Counted from the first letter of the stretch, positions 17,260 through 25,930 are shown. The stretch: DNA of 64,000 nucleotides from Bin90 sp965214635 (GCA_965214635.1 OZ243964.1:744001-808000), one strand, 5' to 3'. A program made the numbers and translations. The notes: generated from the letters alone by a model not told the origin.

Positions 17260-17823
17260 ATGACCGTCAACTATGGCGAACTCCGCAAGGGCATGGCAAT
17301 CGAAATGGACGATGCCCCATACCTTGTTGTGGAGTACGAACAGCAGAAGAAGCAGCAGCGCGCACCTGTAATGCGCATCAAGTTTCGCGAACTGACCACC
17401 GGACGCCTCATCGATCGCACATTCTCCGGCTACGATGTGGACTTCCGACTCGCCGATGTCGACCGCCGCAACGCCGAGTATATCTATCAAGATGACAACC
17501 TCTACTACTTCATGGACACCAGTTCATACGAGCAGTTCCCCCTGTCTGAGGATCAGGTGAGCGCCGCCATGAACTTCCTCGTAGAGCAAATCACTGTTGA
17601 CCTCGTGCTGTACCGAGACATGCCCGTTGCCATAGAGCTGCCCACAAGCGTGGATTTGGAGGTTGCTGAAACCGTGCCCGGCGTGCGTGGCGACACCGCT
17701 CAGGGCGGCACAAAGCCCGCCACCCTGCAAACCGGCCTAGTCGTCCAAGTCCCTCTCTTCATCAGCCAAGGCGAAAAAATTAAGGTGGACACCCGCACGG
17801 GACAATACCTCTCTCGCGCCTAA
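17260..17823 (+). CDS. efp: Translation elongation factor P with atypical tip loop
   Basis: EF-P, 187 residues, relieves ribosome stalling at polyproline. The KOW-like N domain, OB domain 2 and C domain ending VPLFISQGEKIKVDTRTGQYLSR are intact. The usual domain-I loop PGKG/PGRG, whose Lys or Arg is modified, is replaced by QQKKQQRAPVM. Ungapped alignment to E. coli EF-P puts Gln at position 34, with Arg one residue later. The start at 17260 has AGGAG 6 bases upstream; the upstream in-frame GTG-like start at 17242 is not favoured. The gene matters here because the window encodes Pro-rich TP repeats. Confidence 0.95.
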   Translation: MTVNYGELRKGMAIEMDDAPYLVVEYEQQKKQQRAPVMRIKFRELTTGRLIDRTFSGYDVDFRLADVDRRNAEYIYQDDNLYYFMDTSSYEQFPLSEDQVSAAMNFLVEQITVDLVLYRDMPVAIELPTSVDLEVAETVPGVRGDTAQGGTKPATLQTGLVVQVPLFISQGEKIKVDTRTGQYLSRA

Positions 17824-17834
17824 CAACCCACGCT

Positions 17835-19034
17835 ATGCCAATCACATACTCGGTATCACAAATCTCATCGCACGCCAAGCAGATGCTCGAGCGCGACAAC
17901 CTGCTCTGCGACTTCTGGGTCGAGGGCGAAATAGACAGGGTTGCGCGCCCAGGCTCCGGTCACGCCTACTTCAGCGTACGCGACAGCGGCGCAACCTTGC
18001 GCTGCGTGATGTTTCGTAATGCGCGCGGCATGGAGTACCTTCAAAATGGCGCAGCCATCATCCTGCACGGGCGCATATCCATCTACACGCAGCGCGGCGA
18101 CCTGCAAGTAATCGCGGACATGGCGCAGCCTGAGGGCGTGGGAGAGCTTCAGATCCAACTCGAGCGCCTCAAGATGCAGCTCGAGCAAGAAGGCTTGTTT
18201 GACCCGTCCCGTAAGCGCAAACTGCCGCATTTCCCCAAAAAGATAGGCGTGGTAACCTCTCCCAGCGGCGCAGTGTGGCACGACATACAGAATGTCATAC
18301 GCCGCCGCTACCCGCTAGTCGAGCTGGCGATTGCACCCGCCCCCGTGCAAGGCGCAGACGCAGCCCACCTCATCGCCGAAGCGCTTCACGCCGCAAGCGC
18401 CGAAGAGGGTGTGGATGTGATCATCGTGGCGCGCGGAGGCGGCTCGCTCGAAGACCTGTGGGCGTTCAATGAAGAGGCAGTGGCACGCGCCATACACGCC
18501 AGCTCCGTCCCGGTGGTCAGCGCCGTCGGACACGAAACCGACCATACCATCGCAGACCTCGTCGCCGACAGGCGCGCCCCCACGCCATCAGCCGCCGCCG
18601 AACTAGTGGTCCCCGACAGCGCCGAACTGAACCAATATCTAGTATCGTCCGCCCAATCCATGACCGCTGCCGCCATCCGCAAGATTTCAGACATGCGGAC
18701 AACCGGAGCGCAGCTAGACCGCCGCCTGCAAAACGCCGCACCCGACCTAGACCGCCTGCGCCTGCACATAGACGACCGCCTGCGTGCCGCCGCAAGCTCC
18801 CTGCACCACAACTTGACGCTGAACTCCGAGCGTGTCAATGGGCTTACCCTGCGCCTAGAATCCCTAAGCCCAAAGGACACACTGCGGCGCGGTTATGCCA
18901 TTGTGCAGCGCGCTGATGGCGGCGTAATCAGCGCTCACACCCAAGTCAACCCCGGCGAAGACATCCACATCACCATCACCGACGGCGCAATCGACGCCCA
19001 AGTACTAGCCACTAGGAACGACCATGCCTTCTGA
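17835..19034 (+). CDS. xseA: Exodeoxyribonuclease VII large subunit
   Basis: A 399-residue XseA: N-terminal OB fold (FWVEGEIDRVARPGSGHAYFSVRD), core IGVVTSPSGAVWHDIQNVI, catalytic region IIVARGGGSLEDLWAFNEE, VVSAVGHETDHTIADLVADRRAPTPSAAAE, and C-terminal segment SPKDTLRRGYAIVQ. With XseB it degrades single-stranded DNA in both directions. It is coupled to xseB by an 11-base overlap and starts 11 bases after efp. Confidence 0.96.
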   Translation: MPITYSVSQISSHAKQMLERDNLLCDFWVEGEIDRVARPGSGHAYFSVRDSGATLRCVMFRNARGMEYLQNGAAIILHGRISIYTQRGDLQVIADMAQPEGVGELQIQLERLKMQLEQEGLFDPSRKRKLPHFPKKIGVVTSPSGAVWHDIQNVIRRRYPLVELAIAPAPVQGADAAHLIAEALHAASAEEGVDVIIVARGGGSLEDLWAFNEEAVARAIHASSVPVVSAVGHETDHTIADLVADRRAPTPSAAAELVVPDSAELNQYLVSSAQSMTAAAIRKISDMRTTGAQLDRRLQNAAPDLDRLRLHIDDRLRAAASSLHHNLTLNSERVNGLTLRLESLSPKDTLRRGYAIVQRADGGVISAHTQVNPGEDIHITITDGAIDAQVLATRNDHAF

Positions 19035-19296
19035 CGACAACATAGCGGATTTCAGCGACCTCTCGTTCGAGCAGGCACTCGAACGCCTAGATGCTACGGT
19101 GCAGGCGCTCGAATCGGGAGGGCTATCCATCGCCGACGCCACCAAACTGTACGAAGAGGGCATGGTGTTAGCGCAGATGTGCAGCGAAGCCCTTGCCGCA
19201 GCAGAGCTACGCATCACCCGCATCAGAACAGCGCACGGCGCACAGATGCGCTTCATCCCGGAAGAAGACGCCGCCTACGAACTAGACTCGTGCTGA
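19024..19296 (+). CDS. xseB: Exodeoxyribonuclease VII small subunit
   Basis: A 90-residue XseB: LSFEQALERLDATVQALESGGLSIADATKLYEEGM in sections LSFEQALERLD and LYEEGM, the standard two-helix subunit. It overlaps xseA by 11 bases and its stop overlaps the GTG start of the phosphatase gene, so three genes are translationally coupled. Confidence 0.95.
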   Translation: MPSDDNIADFSDLSFEQALERLDATVQALESGGLSIADATKLYEEGMVLAQMCSEALAAAELRITRIRTAHGAQMRFIPEEDAAYELDSC

Positions 19297-19934
19297 ACCC
19301 GCTGCTCAAAGGCGTCCGTATCGTGCGCCGCCGCATCCAAACGCAGGGCATCCGCACAACCGCGCTGTGGGCATACGCGCGCGGTATCCCCAAGCTAACA
19401 GGCGTCCCGATGCTAGCATACAGCCGCGTAACACCTGCGCTCTATGTCGGTCCCCAACACCGCGCGGCAGGTGTGCGCACACTGGCACGAACGGGTATAA
19501 CGCACATCGTCAACATGCGCGCCGAATTCGACGACGCGGCGCACGGACTTACGCTCGATGATGCGCAGCCCATCCCGGCACAACACGAAACACCCCAACG
19601 CCATGCAGCGCATGCATCAAATCCACACGCCGTTCAGAACGAAAGATACTGCCACCTGCCCACGCCCGACGATGAAGCACCGTCCGCTGAACATATCGCC
19701 ATCGGTGTGGAGTTCATCGCGGCTGCGATTGACGGCGGCGGCAAGGTGTATGTCCACTGCTCTGCGGGGGTCGGTCGCGCGCCCACAATGGCGGCGGCGT
19801 ATCTGCTAGACCGCGGCTACGCCCTAGACGAAGCGCTCGCCCTCATCGCTGCAGCCCGCCCCTTCATCCACATCACCCCACCACAATTGGAATGCCTGCG
19901 CAATTTGGAAGCGATGGGAACAAACTCCCCCTAG
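19290..19934 (+). CDS. Dual-specificity phosphatase-like protein
   Basis: A 214-residue protein with the Cys-x5-Arg signature VHCSAGVGRAPTMAAAYLLD and the upstream general-acid region YCHLPTPDDEAPSAEH (Asp loop). These are dual-specificity or tyrosine phosphatase features. The start is inferred as GTG at 19290, overlapping the xseB stop; the open frame further upstream is an xseB shadow. An insert with DDAAHGLTLDDAQPIPAQHE lies between the first strand and the P-loop. Substrate unknown. Confidence 0.8.
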   Translation: MLNPLLKGVRIVRRRIQTQGIRTTALWAYARGIPKLTGVPMLAYSRVTPALYVGPQHRAAGVRTLARTGITHIVNMRAEFDDAAHGLTLDDAQPIPAQHETPQRHAAHASNPHAVQNERYCHLPTPDDEAPSAEHIAIGVEFIAAAIDGGGKVYVHCSAGVGRAPTMAAAYLLDRGYALDEALALIAAARPFIHITPPQLECLRNLEAMGTNSP

Positions 19935-20079
19935 CCTATCGCCTCTATTCCACTCCCCTTACAGGGATTCCGGCAAGAAGGAAAACCCATCACTCCCGTA
20001 TAGCAGCTCTCCACAGAAAACCCTTCCACATCGTAGAGGAAGGGTTAGGATGGGCAAACCGCTGTCTCACAATAACGAC

Positions 20080-20808
20080 TTACTCATACACCCAGATTAG
20101 CTTGCCCACCTGATACCCCACAACCACATCCTCGTCTGCACAGACGAACGATATGATGCCCGTAGATGTGTTTATCTCGTTCACAAGTATGGGCGTGCCC
20201 GGTATCACCTTGTTCTCTACCAGATGCTTCAGCAGCACTTCGTCATCGACCGGGATTTTGTCGATAGTTAGCGTTTGTCCCGTTTTCGCCTTGTTCAAGC
20301 GGAACGAAGCCTTACCGCGAGAATAGTTCGTCCCCGGTATTGGGTAGCCAAACGGCGAGATGGTCGGCATCCCCAGCTTCTGCATTATGCGCTTCTCGAG
20401 ATAGGGCGATATGGCGTGCTCCAATAGGTGTGCCTCGATGTGTGCGCGATGCAGTTCCACATCGAACATGTCCACCACCATCCGCTCCGCAAGCCGATGC
20501 CGCCGCACGATGCTCTCAGCGTTCTTCGTCCCCTTGCGCGTCAGCGAAAGCTGCTTCTTGGAGTCCACCTCCACCAGCCCTTCGCGCTCCAGCCGCCGTA
20601 TCATCCCCCCCACGGTGGGCAACGATGTGCCAAGCCCTTCGCCCTCCGGCAGCATCTTCAGATGCTCCGCAAGCTGCGTCAGCGTTACAATATTGTCTTC
20701 TTCGTGCAGCCTGTAAATGGACAGCAGGTAGTTCTCAGCCGTCATAGACAGACGCTGCCGAGACGGGCTTACCTTGTTATTCGATTTCCCCCTGCTTGCT
20801 CTAGCCAT
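20080..20808 (-). CDS. DtxR/MntR-family metal-dependent repressor
   Basis: A regulator of about 242 residues. It has a winged-helix N domain (SMTAENYLLSIYRL, VTLTQLAEHLK, GTSLPTVGGMIRRLEREGLVEVD), the metal/dimer domain (TRKGTKNAESIVRRHRLAERMV, VELHRAHIEAHLLEHAIS, with Glu/His ligands) and a C-terminal SH3/FeoA-like domain. It would repress iron or manganese genes when metal is abundant. It is next to a ferric ABC importer and near ferritin. The start at 20808 (MARASRG) is a judgement; the ORF is open to 20853. Confidence 0.9.
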   Translation of the reverse strand: MARASRGKSNNKVSPSRQRLSMTAENYLLSIYRLHEEDNIVTLTQLAEHLKMLPEGEGLGTSLPTVGGMIRRLEREGLVEVDSKKQLSLTRKGTKNAESIVRRHRLAERMVVDMFDVELHRAHIEAHLLEHAISPYLEKRIMQKLGMPTISPFGYPIPGTNYSRGKASFRLNKAKTGQTLTIDKIPVDDEVLLKHLVENKVIPGTPILVNEINTSTGIISFVCADEDVVVGYQVGKLIWVYE

Positions 20809-20821
20809 AGCAACCACACTA

Positions 20822-20845
20822 CTCAAGTATGTATAGTTAGTTGAG
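20822..20845. promoter_or_regulatory. Inverted repeat CTCAA-N14-TTGAG upstream of the DtxR-type gene
   Basis: The arms 20822-20826 and 20841-20845 flank a TA-rich 14-base centre. Location just ahead of the repressor start suits an autoregulatory operator, but the sequence is not a recognised DtxR or MntR box. Confidence 0.3.
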
Positions 20846-20933
20846 AGTACCATCCTGCCGCCTTATAGTCAATTGCGCGGTGATTAGTCAGCGGTTATCA
20901 ATCTCTGCTGCGGAAAGCCGCACGCACTATCAT

Positions 20934-21986
20934 TCACTCCGCCGGGAACACTCTGAACACCTTGCCTTCTGACGGCGTCAATCGCACCCGCGCACCTGTG
21001 GTCAGCGGCGAATAGCCCGGCTGACGGCAGCGCACCGTCCCACCGCAAGGCATCTGTGCTGTCAGAACCGTGTCTGCTCCGTGAAACTCGTGTGCCGCCA
21101 CCACGCAGGCGCTATCAGCATCGGCGTCTATACGCAAATCCTGTGGCCGCACCATCACTAGCGCGGCGCCCCCGTCGCGAATTCTTCCATCCGCGCATTC
21201 GGCTCGCAGCATCCCGATGCTCGTGTCCACAGCGCCCCCCCGCATCACGCCATCGATAAAGTCGCAATCGCCCACAAGCCTAGCGACATCGATGCCACAC
21301 GGCGCGCTATAAAGCGCATCCGGGGCGTCGGTCTGCACCAGCCTGCCCTCAACCATCACGCCGATGCGGTCTGCTATGGCAAACGCCTCTTCCACATCGT
21401 GCGTAACGAACACCGCCGCTATCGATTTGGCGCGCAGTATGGCGACCACATCTTGCCGCACCGCCAAGCGCATCCCAGCGTCGAGATTGCTGAACGGCTC
21501 ATCCAGCAGCACTGCCAACGGCGACGGTGCAAGTGTGCGCGCTAACGCTACGCGCTGCTGCTGCCCTCCCGACAATTCGTGCGGGAAGCGCTCCTCGAAC
21601 CCGAGCAGTTCCACCAGCGACAGCGCATCCCAAATGCGCCGACGCCTATCGCGCGCCGACATCCCGCGCAGCCCGAATCCAACATTCTGAGCCACCGTCA
21701 TATGTGGAAACAGGGCATACTCTTGGAACACCATCCCAATACCCCTGCGCTCCGGCGGTGCATGCTCCGACGCAGAGGACACTGTGTGCCCTCCGACCTC
21801 CACCTCGCCGCTGTCCAGTTCCTCATACCCAGCTATCAGCCGCAGCAGCGTAGTCTTTCCACAGCCGCTTTGCCCCAGTATGGCGACGATTTCCCCCGGA
21901 TGCAGCGCAAGGCTCACGGAATCCACCGCTTTCACATCCCCAAACCGCTTGCTCACGCTGCGGCAGCGTATCAGTGCAGGCATCAT
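20934..21986 (-). CDS. fbpC: Ferric iron-type ABC transporter ATP-binding protein
   Basis: A 350-residue ATPase: Walker A GQSGCGKTT, Q-loop FQEYALFPHMTV, signature LSGGQQQRVALARTL, Walker B LAVLLDEPFSNLD, H-loop VFVTHDVEEAF, and a C-terminal TOBE-like extension (MVRPQDLRI). It starts at the ATG at 21986, which overlaps the permease stop (ATGA); the frame open further upstream to 22370 is a permease shadow. It energises uptake with the FbpB-like permease and FbpA-like binding protein. Confidence 0.92.
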   Translation of the reverse strand: MMPALIRCRSVSKRFGDVKAVDSVSLALHPGEIVAILGQSGCGKTTLLRLIAGYEELDSGEVEVGGHTVSSASEHAPPERRGIGMVFQEYALFPHMTVAQNVGFGLRGMSARDRRRRIWDALSLVELLGFEERFPHELSGGQQQRVALARTLAPSPLAVLLDEPFSNLDAGMRLAVRQDVVAILRAKSIAAVFVTHDVEEAFAIADRIGVMVEGRLVQTDAPDALYSAPCGIDVARLVGDCDFIDGVMRGGAVDTSIGMLRAECADGRIRDGGAALVMVRPQDLRIDADADSACVVAAHEFHGADTVLTAQMPCGGTVRCRQPGYSPLTTGARVRLTPSEGKVFRVFPAE

Positions 21987-23626
21987 GATGCCTGCTTGTC
22001 TCGCAGCGCAAACAGCGTCATCGGCACTGAGGACATCAGGATGAGCAGCAGTGCGGGCGCAGCCGCCTGTGCGAAGTAGGCTTCCGACGATGCCGACCAC
22101 ACCGCCGTAGCAAGGGTCTTGAACCCCAACGGCCCCAGTATCAGCGTCGCCGGCAGTTCCTTCATCGTGAGCAGGAACACCAGCGCCGCACCAGTCAGCA
22201 CCCCTGCGCGCATCAGCGGCACGCTCACCCGCAGCAGCACGCTGAACGAGCCGTGCCCCAGCCCCCGCGCCGCATCCTCGAGACGCGGGCTTACCTGCAA
22301 AAACGACGCCCGCACCGCGCCCAACGCCACAGGAAAGAACAGCACCGCGTACGCAAATACCAGAATCCACAGCGTCTGATACAGCGGGCGAGCGAGGTTT
22401 GCGCCAAACGACACAAGCGCCAACGCAACCACCACGCCCGGCAAGGCATAGCCAATGTAGCCGATAGGCTCAAGGACTCGGTTCAGCACTGTGGGATAGC
22501 GCACCAGCAGCACAGCCATGACAATGGCAATCACCACCGTGAGCACCGCTGCAATCCCAGACACCATCATCGAGTTCCAAGTAGCAGTCCACAACAGCAA
22601 CAGCGGTTCGCCTGCCGCAACCCCGCGCACTAGCCAAAACACTAGCATGCACACCGGCAGCGCAAGTGCCAATACCAACACGATGGCGAACATTCCCATC
22701 GCTGGCCAGCGCCAGCGCCCCAACCGCACAGGCTTAGGAACCCGTGCTGCGCCGGCGCCGCTGACATAGTAGCGCGCGCGCCCTCGCATGTAGCTCTCCG
22801 AAAGCAGGATGGCGACCGCCATCAGCACCAACACAAACGACAGCACGGCGGCGATGGAGCGGTCGATCGCCGATTCGTACTGCTGATATATCGCAAAGGT
22901 GAAGGTTTCGTATCGCATCAGAGACACAGCGCCGAAATCGCTCAGCGTGTAGAGCGCCACAAGCAGCGAGCCGGCGGCTATCGAAGGCTTGAGCTGCGGC
23001 AGCGTTACGCGAACGAACGCTTTCCACCCATTGCAGCCAAGCCCGCGTGCGCACTCTTCCAGCGCCGGGTCTAGCCGGTTTATTGCGCCCCGAACCGTCA
23101 AGAACATGTATGGGTAACTCAGAAGCGCAAGGGTCAGCGTTGCGCCCGTCAGACCATACATCGACGGCAGCCGCTCAATCCCGAACAGCCATTCCAGCCC
23201 CGACTGCAACAGCCCGCGCGGCCCAAGCGCCGATATATACAGGAACGCCCCAACGAAGCTCGGGATGACCAGCGGCAGCGCCGCGAGCGCTGTCCACAAG
23301 CGTCGGAGGGGTAAGTCAGAGCGAGCAGTCAGCCACGCAAACGGCACGGCGATGAGCGCCGACAGCCCCGTTACACAAACGATGAGCACGGCAGTCCGCC
23401 CCAGCGTTTCTAGGGTTCGCATGCGGAACAGAAGCTCCCATGCCTCGGCACTGGCGCTCCATCCGCGCACCACCAAGTACACCAGTGGCAGCAGCATCGC
23501 AGCCGCAACCAGCAGAGCGGGCGTCAGCGCCGCCAACGGGGGCATCCCCATTCGGCGGCGCCAACCAGAACTGCCGACCACACGGACCGCAATCCCCATG
23601 CTTCGTATGTGTCCGGATGCCACCAT
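21983..23626 (-). CDS. fbpB: Ferric iron-type ABC transporter permease (two-domain)
   Basis: A 547-residue permease with about 12 hydrophobic helices in two homologous halves, each with a binding-protein-dependent transport EAA-type loop (EECARGLGCNGWKAFVRVTLP and EDAARGLGHGSFSVLLRVSVP). This fused architecture is typical of FbpB/SfuB/ThiP permeases. It ends in a 4-base overlap with the ATPase gene and starts 29 bases after the binding-protein gene. The N-terminal start may be one of several in-frame ATGs (23626 or 23596). Confidence 0.9.
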   Translation of the reverse strand: MVASGHIRSMGIAVRVVGSSGWRRRMGMPPLAALTPALLVAAAMLLPLVYLVVRGWSASAEAWELLFRMRTLETLGRTAVLIVCVTGLSALIAVPFAWLTARSDLPLRRLWTALAALPLVIPSFVGAFLYISALGPRGLLQSGLEWLFGIERLPSMYGLTGATLTLALLSYPYMFLTVRGAINRLDPALEECARGLGCNGWKAFVRVTLPQLKPSIAAGSLLVALYTLSDFGAVSLMRYETFTFAIYQQYESAIDRSIAAVLSFVLVLMAVAILLSESYMRGRARYYVSGAGAARVPKPVRLGRWRWPAMGMFAIVLVLALALPVCMLVFWLVRGVAAGEPLLLLWTATWNSMMVSGIAAVLTVVIAIVMAVLLVRYPTVLNRVLEPIGYIGYALPGVVVALALVSFGANLARPLYQTLWILVFAYAVLFFPVALGAVRASFLQVSPRLEDAARGLGHGSFSVLLRVSVPLMRAGVLTGAALVFLLTMKELPATLILGPLGFKTLATAVWSASSEAYFAQAAAPALLLILMSSVPMTLFALRDKQAS

Positions 23627-23655
23627 ATGCGGTTACGCCGTGCCGTCCTCGCAGA

Positions 23656-24912
23656 TTAGTTCAGTATGCCAATATCCCGCAGCAGCGCCTGCGTCCCAGA
23701 CAAGTCGTCTAGCGCCGCCATATCCACATCGGGATTGTTGATGTTGTCCAGCGGCGTCAGGATGCGATTCGTCCGCACGCCTTCCACAAGCGGGTACTCG
23801 AAGGTCTGACCTGCAAAGTACTGCTGCGCCACTGTGGACAGCAAGAAGTTGAAGAAGCGCTCTGCGTTATCCTTGTTCTCAGCCGTCTCCAGCATCCCAG
23901 CGCCTGCCACCAGTATGATGCTGCCGGGCCCGCCGCCCGTGGGATGGTAGTTACGCGCCGCAAAGTCCTCGCCTTCCTCAGCGATGAAGCGATGCAAGTA
24001 GTAGTGGTTCACGAACCCCACATCTATCTCGCCTGCGCCTGCTGCTGCGACTGTCGGCGTGTTCTTGGGATACACATTAGGCTCATTCGCCTGAACGCCC
24101 AGCAGCCACTCCCGCGTCTTGTCTTCGCCCCATACCACGCGCATTGCGGTTACCATCGCTTGGAACGAGCCGTTCGTAGGCGCCCAGCCGATGCGTCCCT
24201 TCCACTCTGGCTTGGTGAAGTCTTCCATCGTCGCCGGCAGACCGTCCGGGCTGATGCTGTCTGTGTTATAGACCACTACGCGTGCTCGTCCCGATATGCC
24301 AACCCACTGGCTCTCCGGAGAGCGCGCCCACACCGGAACCTTGTTCGTTACGCCTGACGGCAGCGTCGCGAACATCCCAGCGTTTGCCACCTCGCCCAAA
24401 CCACCCGGGTCTTGTGCAAAGAACACATCCGCAGGCGAATTCTCGCCCTCTTCCAGCAGCGTCGCCGCAATCTGCCCAGTGCCGCCGTACTTCACTGCCA
24501 CATTGATGCCCGTTACATCCTCGAAGTGCTGGATTATCGGACCTACCAGCGATTCGCTTCTGCCCGAGTAGATGACAAGTGAGCCGGGATCACTCGGTAC
24601 TGCAACCTCAACCTCTTTGACGACCTCAACCTCAACTACTCTCTCCACCGGCACTTCTTTGATGACCTCTTTCTCGACCGTCACCACATTCTCCACCGGC
24701 ACCTCAACGACTTCAACGACCTCTTTCTCGACTGTTACCAGCCTCTCCACCGGCACCTCTTTGACGACCTCTCTCTCGACAACGACCTGTTTCTCCACCT
24801 CGATTATCTGAGGGGTGGGAACAACCGCCGCCGGCGCAGCGCCGCAGGCAAGTGCGCTTATCAACACGGCGAACAATGCCACCGCCGCCAATACTCTGCC
24901 TAATGTTATCAC
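23656..24912 (-). CDS. fbpA: Iron-binding lipoprotein (FbpA-like) with Val/Glu/Lys repeat linker
   Basis: A 418-residue exported lipoprotein. A signal peptide ends in the lipobox SALAC (Cys about residue 23). Residues about 38-108 are a run of near repeats (VEKEVV, KEVPVERVV) forming a highly charged stalk. From LVIYSGRSESLVGPIIQHFE onward it is a class-III ferric-binding fold; NHYYLHRF has the Tyr pair expected for Fe(III). The binding domain would be displayed above the membrane on the stalk. First gene of fbpABC. A back-to-back promoter pair lies upstream. Confidence 0.9.
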   Translation of the reverse strand: MITLGRVLAAVALFAVLISALACGAAPAAVVPTPQIIEVEKQVVVEREVVKEVPVERLVTVEKEVVEVVEVPVENVVTVEKEVIKEVPVERVVEVEVVKEVEVAVPSDPGSLVIYSGRSESLVGPIIQHFEDVTGINVAVKYGGTGQIAATLLEEGENSPADVFFAQDPGGLGEVANAGMFATLPSGVTNKVPVWARSPESQWVGISGRARVVVYNTDSISPDGLPATMEDFTKPEWKGRIGWAPTNGSFQAMVTAMRVVWGEDKTREWLLGVQANEPNVYPKNTPTVAAAGAGEIDVGFVNHYYLHRFIAEEGEDFAARNYHPTGGGPGSIILVAGAGMLETAENKDNAERFFNFLLSTVAQQYFAGQTFEYPLVEGVRTNRILTPLDNINNPDVDMAALDDLSGTQALLRDIGILN

Positions 24913-25000
24913 TTTAGTATCTCCTCCATCAACCTTATACTCACGCTGAACACGCCTGTGTATTCAGCTACGATAAACACCGTGATTAATCGCAAAAATT

Positions 25001-25029
25001 AGTCTATATTAAGTATTTTAAAGTGTCAA
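25001..25029 (-). promoter_or_regulatory. Promoter for fbpABC
   Basis: On the minus strand TTGACA (25029-25024) is followed by TAGACT at 17 bases (or TATAGA at 15 bases). It is about 90 bases before the fbpA start. Confidence 0.5.
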
Positions 25030-25038
25030 CATATATTT

Positions 25039-25066
25039 TTGAAATTGCTGTAAACTGATTTATAAT
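25039..25066 (+). promoter_or_regulatory. Plus-strand promoter with no protein gene downstream
   Basis: TTGAAA at 25039-25044 and TATAAT at 25061-25066, spacing 16. It points away from fbpA toward the ferritin terminator. No coding gene follows on this strand until 26142. Confidence 0.45.
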
Positions 25067-25232
25067 AATCATACCGTAATACAACACGGCTAAACCTATA
25101 TCTTGTATGAAGCCCAGCCGATGGCATGCATCGCGAAATATCGCATCAAGCGCGCAAACCCGTCTCCGCTTGCAAAAGACGCAGATTCCCAGCGCAGACA
25201 GGCGTTACCCGAATGACAGTTGACGACAAAAA

Positions 25233-25265
25233 AGCCACACCCCCACTAGTCTGGGGGGTGTGGCT
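25233..25265 (-). terminator. Rho-independent terminator of the ferritin gene
   Basis: A 12-bp perfect GC-rich stem (25233-25244 with 25254-25265), 9-base loop, followed on the minus strand by TTTTTT. It lies about 35 bases after the ferritin stop. Confidence 0.9.
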
Positions 25266-25300
25266 CTAACGGGCGGTGTGTGCCCGGCTCGGCAGAGCCG

Positions 25301-25801
25301 CTACACTTCCGCTGTGCGTTCGCCTAGCTTGGCATCCATCATCAGCAGCCCCGTGCCGTCGCCGTTGATTATCCGCAGGTGATCCACAATTTCCTCAGCC
25401 GTCTTCTCTTCCTCCACCTGCTCGTTGATAAGCTCGTGCAACATCACCTGCGCTGCGTAGTCGCTCTCCTCGATGGACAGCTGATACATCGTGTTGATGA
25501 GCGCCGTAACTTTGCGCTCGTGCTCCAGCGTGCGCTCCATCACATCCAGCGGGCTATCGAAGTCCGCCGGCGGCTTCGCTATCGCCGCCAGCGCCACGCG
25601 ACCGCCACGGTCGTGCACATAGTCGTAAAAGCGCATGGCGTGCGCCGTCTCTTCCTCGTTTTGCAGGCGCATCCAGTGGGCAAACCCGGTTAGGTTCTTA
25701 TCCTCGAAATACGCCGCCATCGACAAGTACAGGTACGCAGATGCCAGTTCCGCGTTCACCTGACTGTTAAAAGACTCTTCCAGTCTTGCGCTAAGTCGCA
25801 T
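25301..25801 (-). CDS. ftnA: Ferritin (FtnA-type iron storage protein)
   Basis: A 166-residue non-haem ferritin. Ferroxidase ligands are visible: Glu in NAELASAYLYLSMA, Tyr of the same helix, Glu and His in NEEETAHAMRFYDYV, Glu in ERTLEHERKV and Glu/Gln in INEQVEEEKTAEEI. It oxidises Fe(II) and stores it in a 24-mer shell. It has its own terminator and AAGGA-type ribosome site. It is on the same strand as, and upstream of, the fbp operon, suggesting joint iron control. Confidence 0.95.
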   Translation of the reverse strand: MRLSARLEESFNSQVNAELASAYLYLSMAAYFEDKNLTGFAHWMRLQNEEETAHAMRFYDYVHDRGGRVALAAIAKPPADFDSPLDVMERTLEHERKVTALINTMYQLSIEESDYAAQVMLHELINEQVEEEKTAEEIVDHLRIINGDGTGLLMMDAKLGERTAEV

Positions 25802-25901
25802 TTTCCATCCTTTCCTTGCTCATTCATGCTCACAGATTACAATTCTTGCTGCTCGCGTTCTCTATATAACCGCCAACCGCCCCACATTCCTGCCTCTCAC
25901 T

Positions 25902-25930
25902 GATATATAATGAGGGCAAATTATCATCAA
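25902..25930 (-). promoter_or_regulatory. Candidate ferritin promoter
   Basis: Minus-strand TTGATG (25930-25925) and TATATC (25907-25902), spacing 17, about 100 bases before the ferritin start. Confidence 0.35.

Larger units (their letters stand above)
24913..25300. other. Intergenic region between fbpA and ferritin, 388 bases
   Basis: It holds two divergent promoter-like pairs (25001-25029 minus, 25039-25066 plus), an AT-rich centre, a short plus-strand frame of about 38 codons without a convincing ribosome site (from about 25107), and the ferritin terminator at its right end. No protein-coding gene is supported; a small RNA on the plus strand is possible. Confidence 0.4.

Noticed and set aside
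21987..22370. Extended N terminus of the FbpC ATPase
   Set aside because: It is the shadow of the permease in another frame; the ATPase begins at the ATGA overlap.
25107..25223. A 38-codon plus-strand frame in the iron intergenic region
   Set aside because: No clear ribosome site, no recognisable motif; an untranslated RNA is equally possible.
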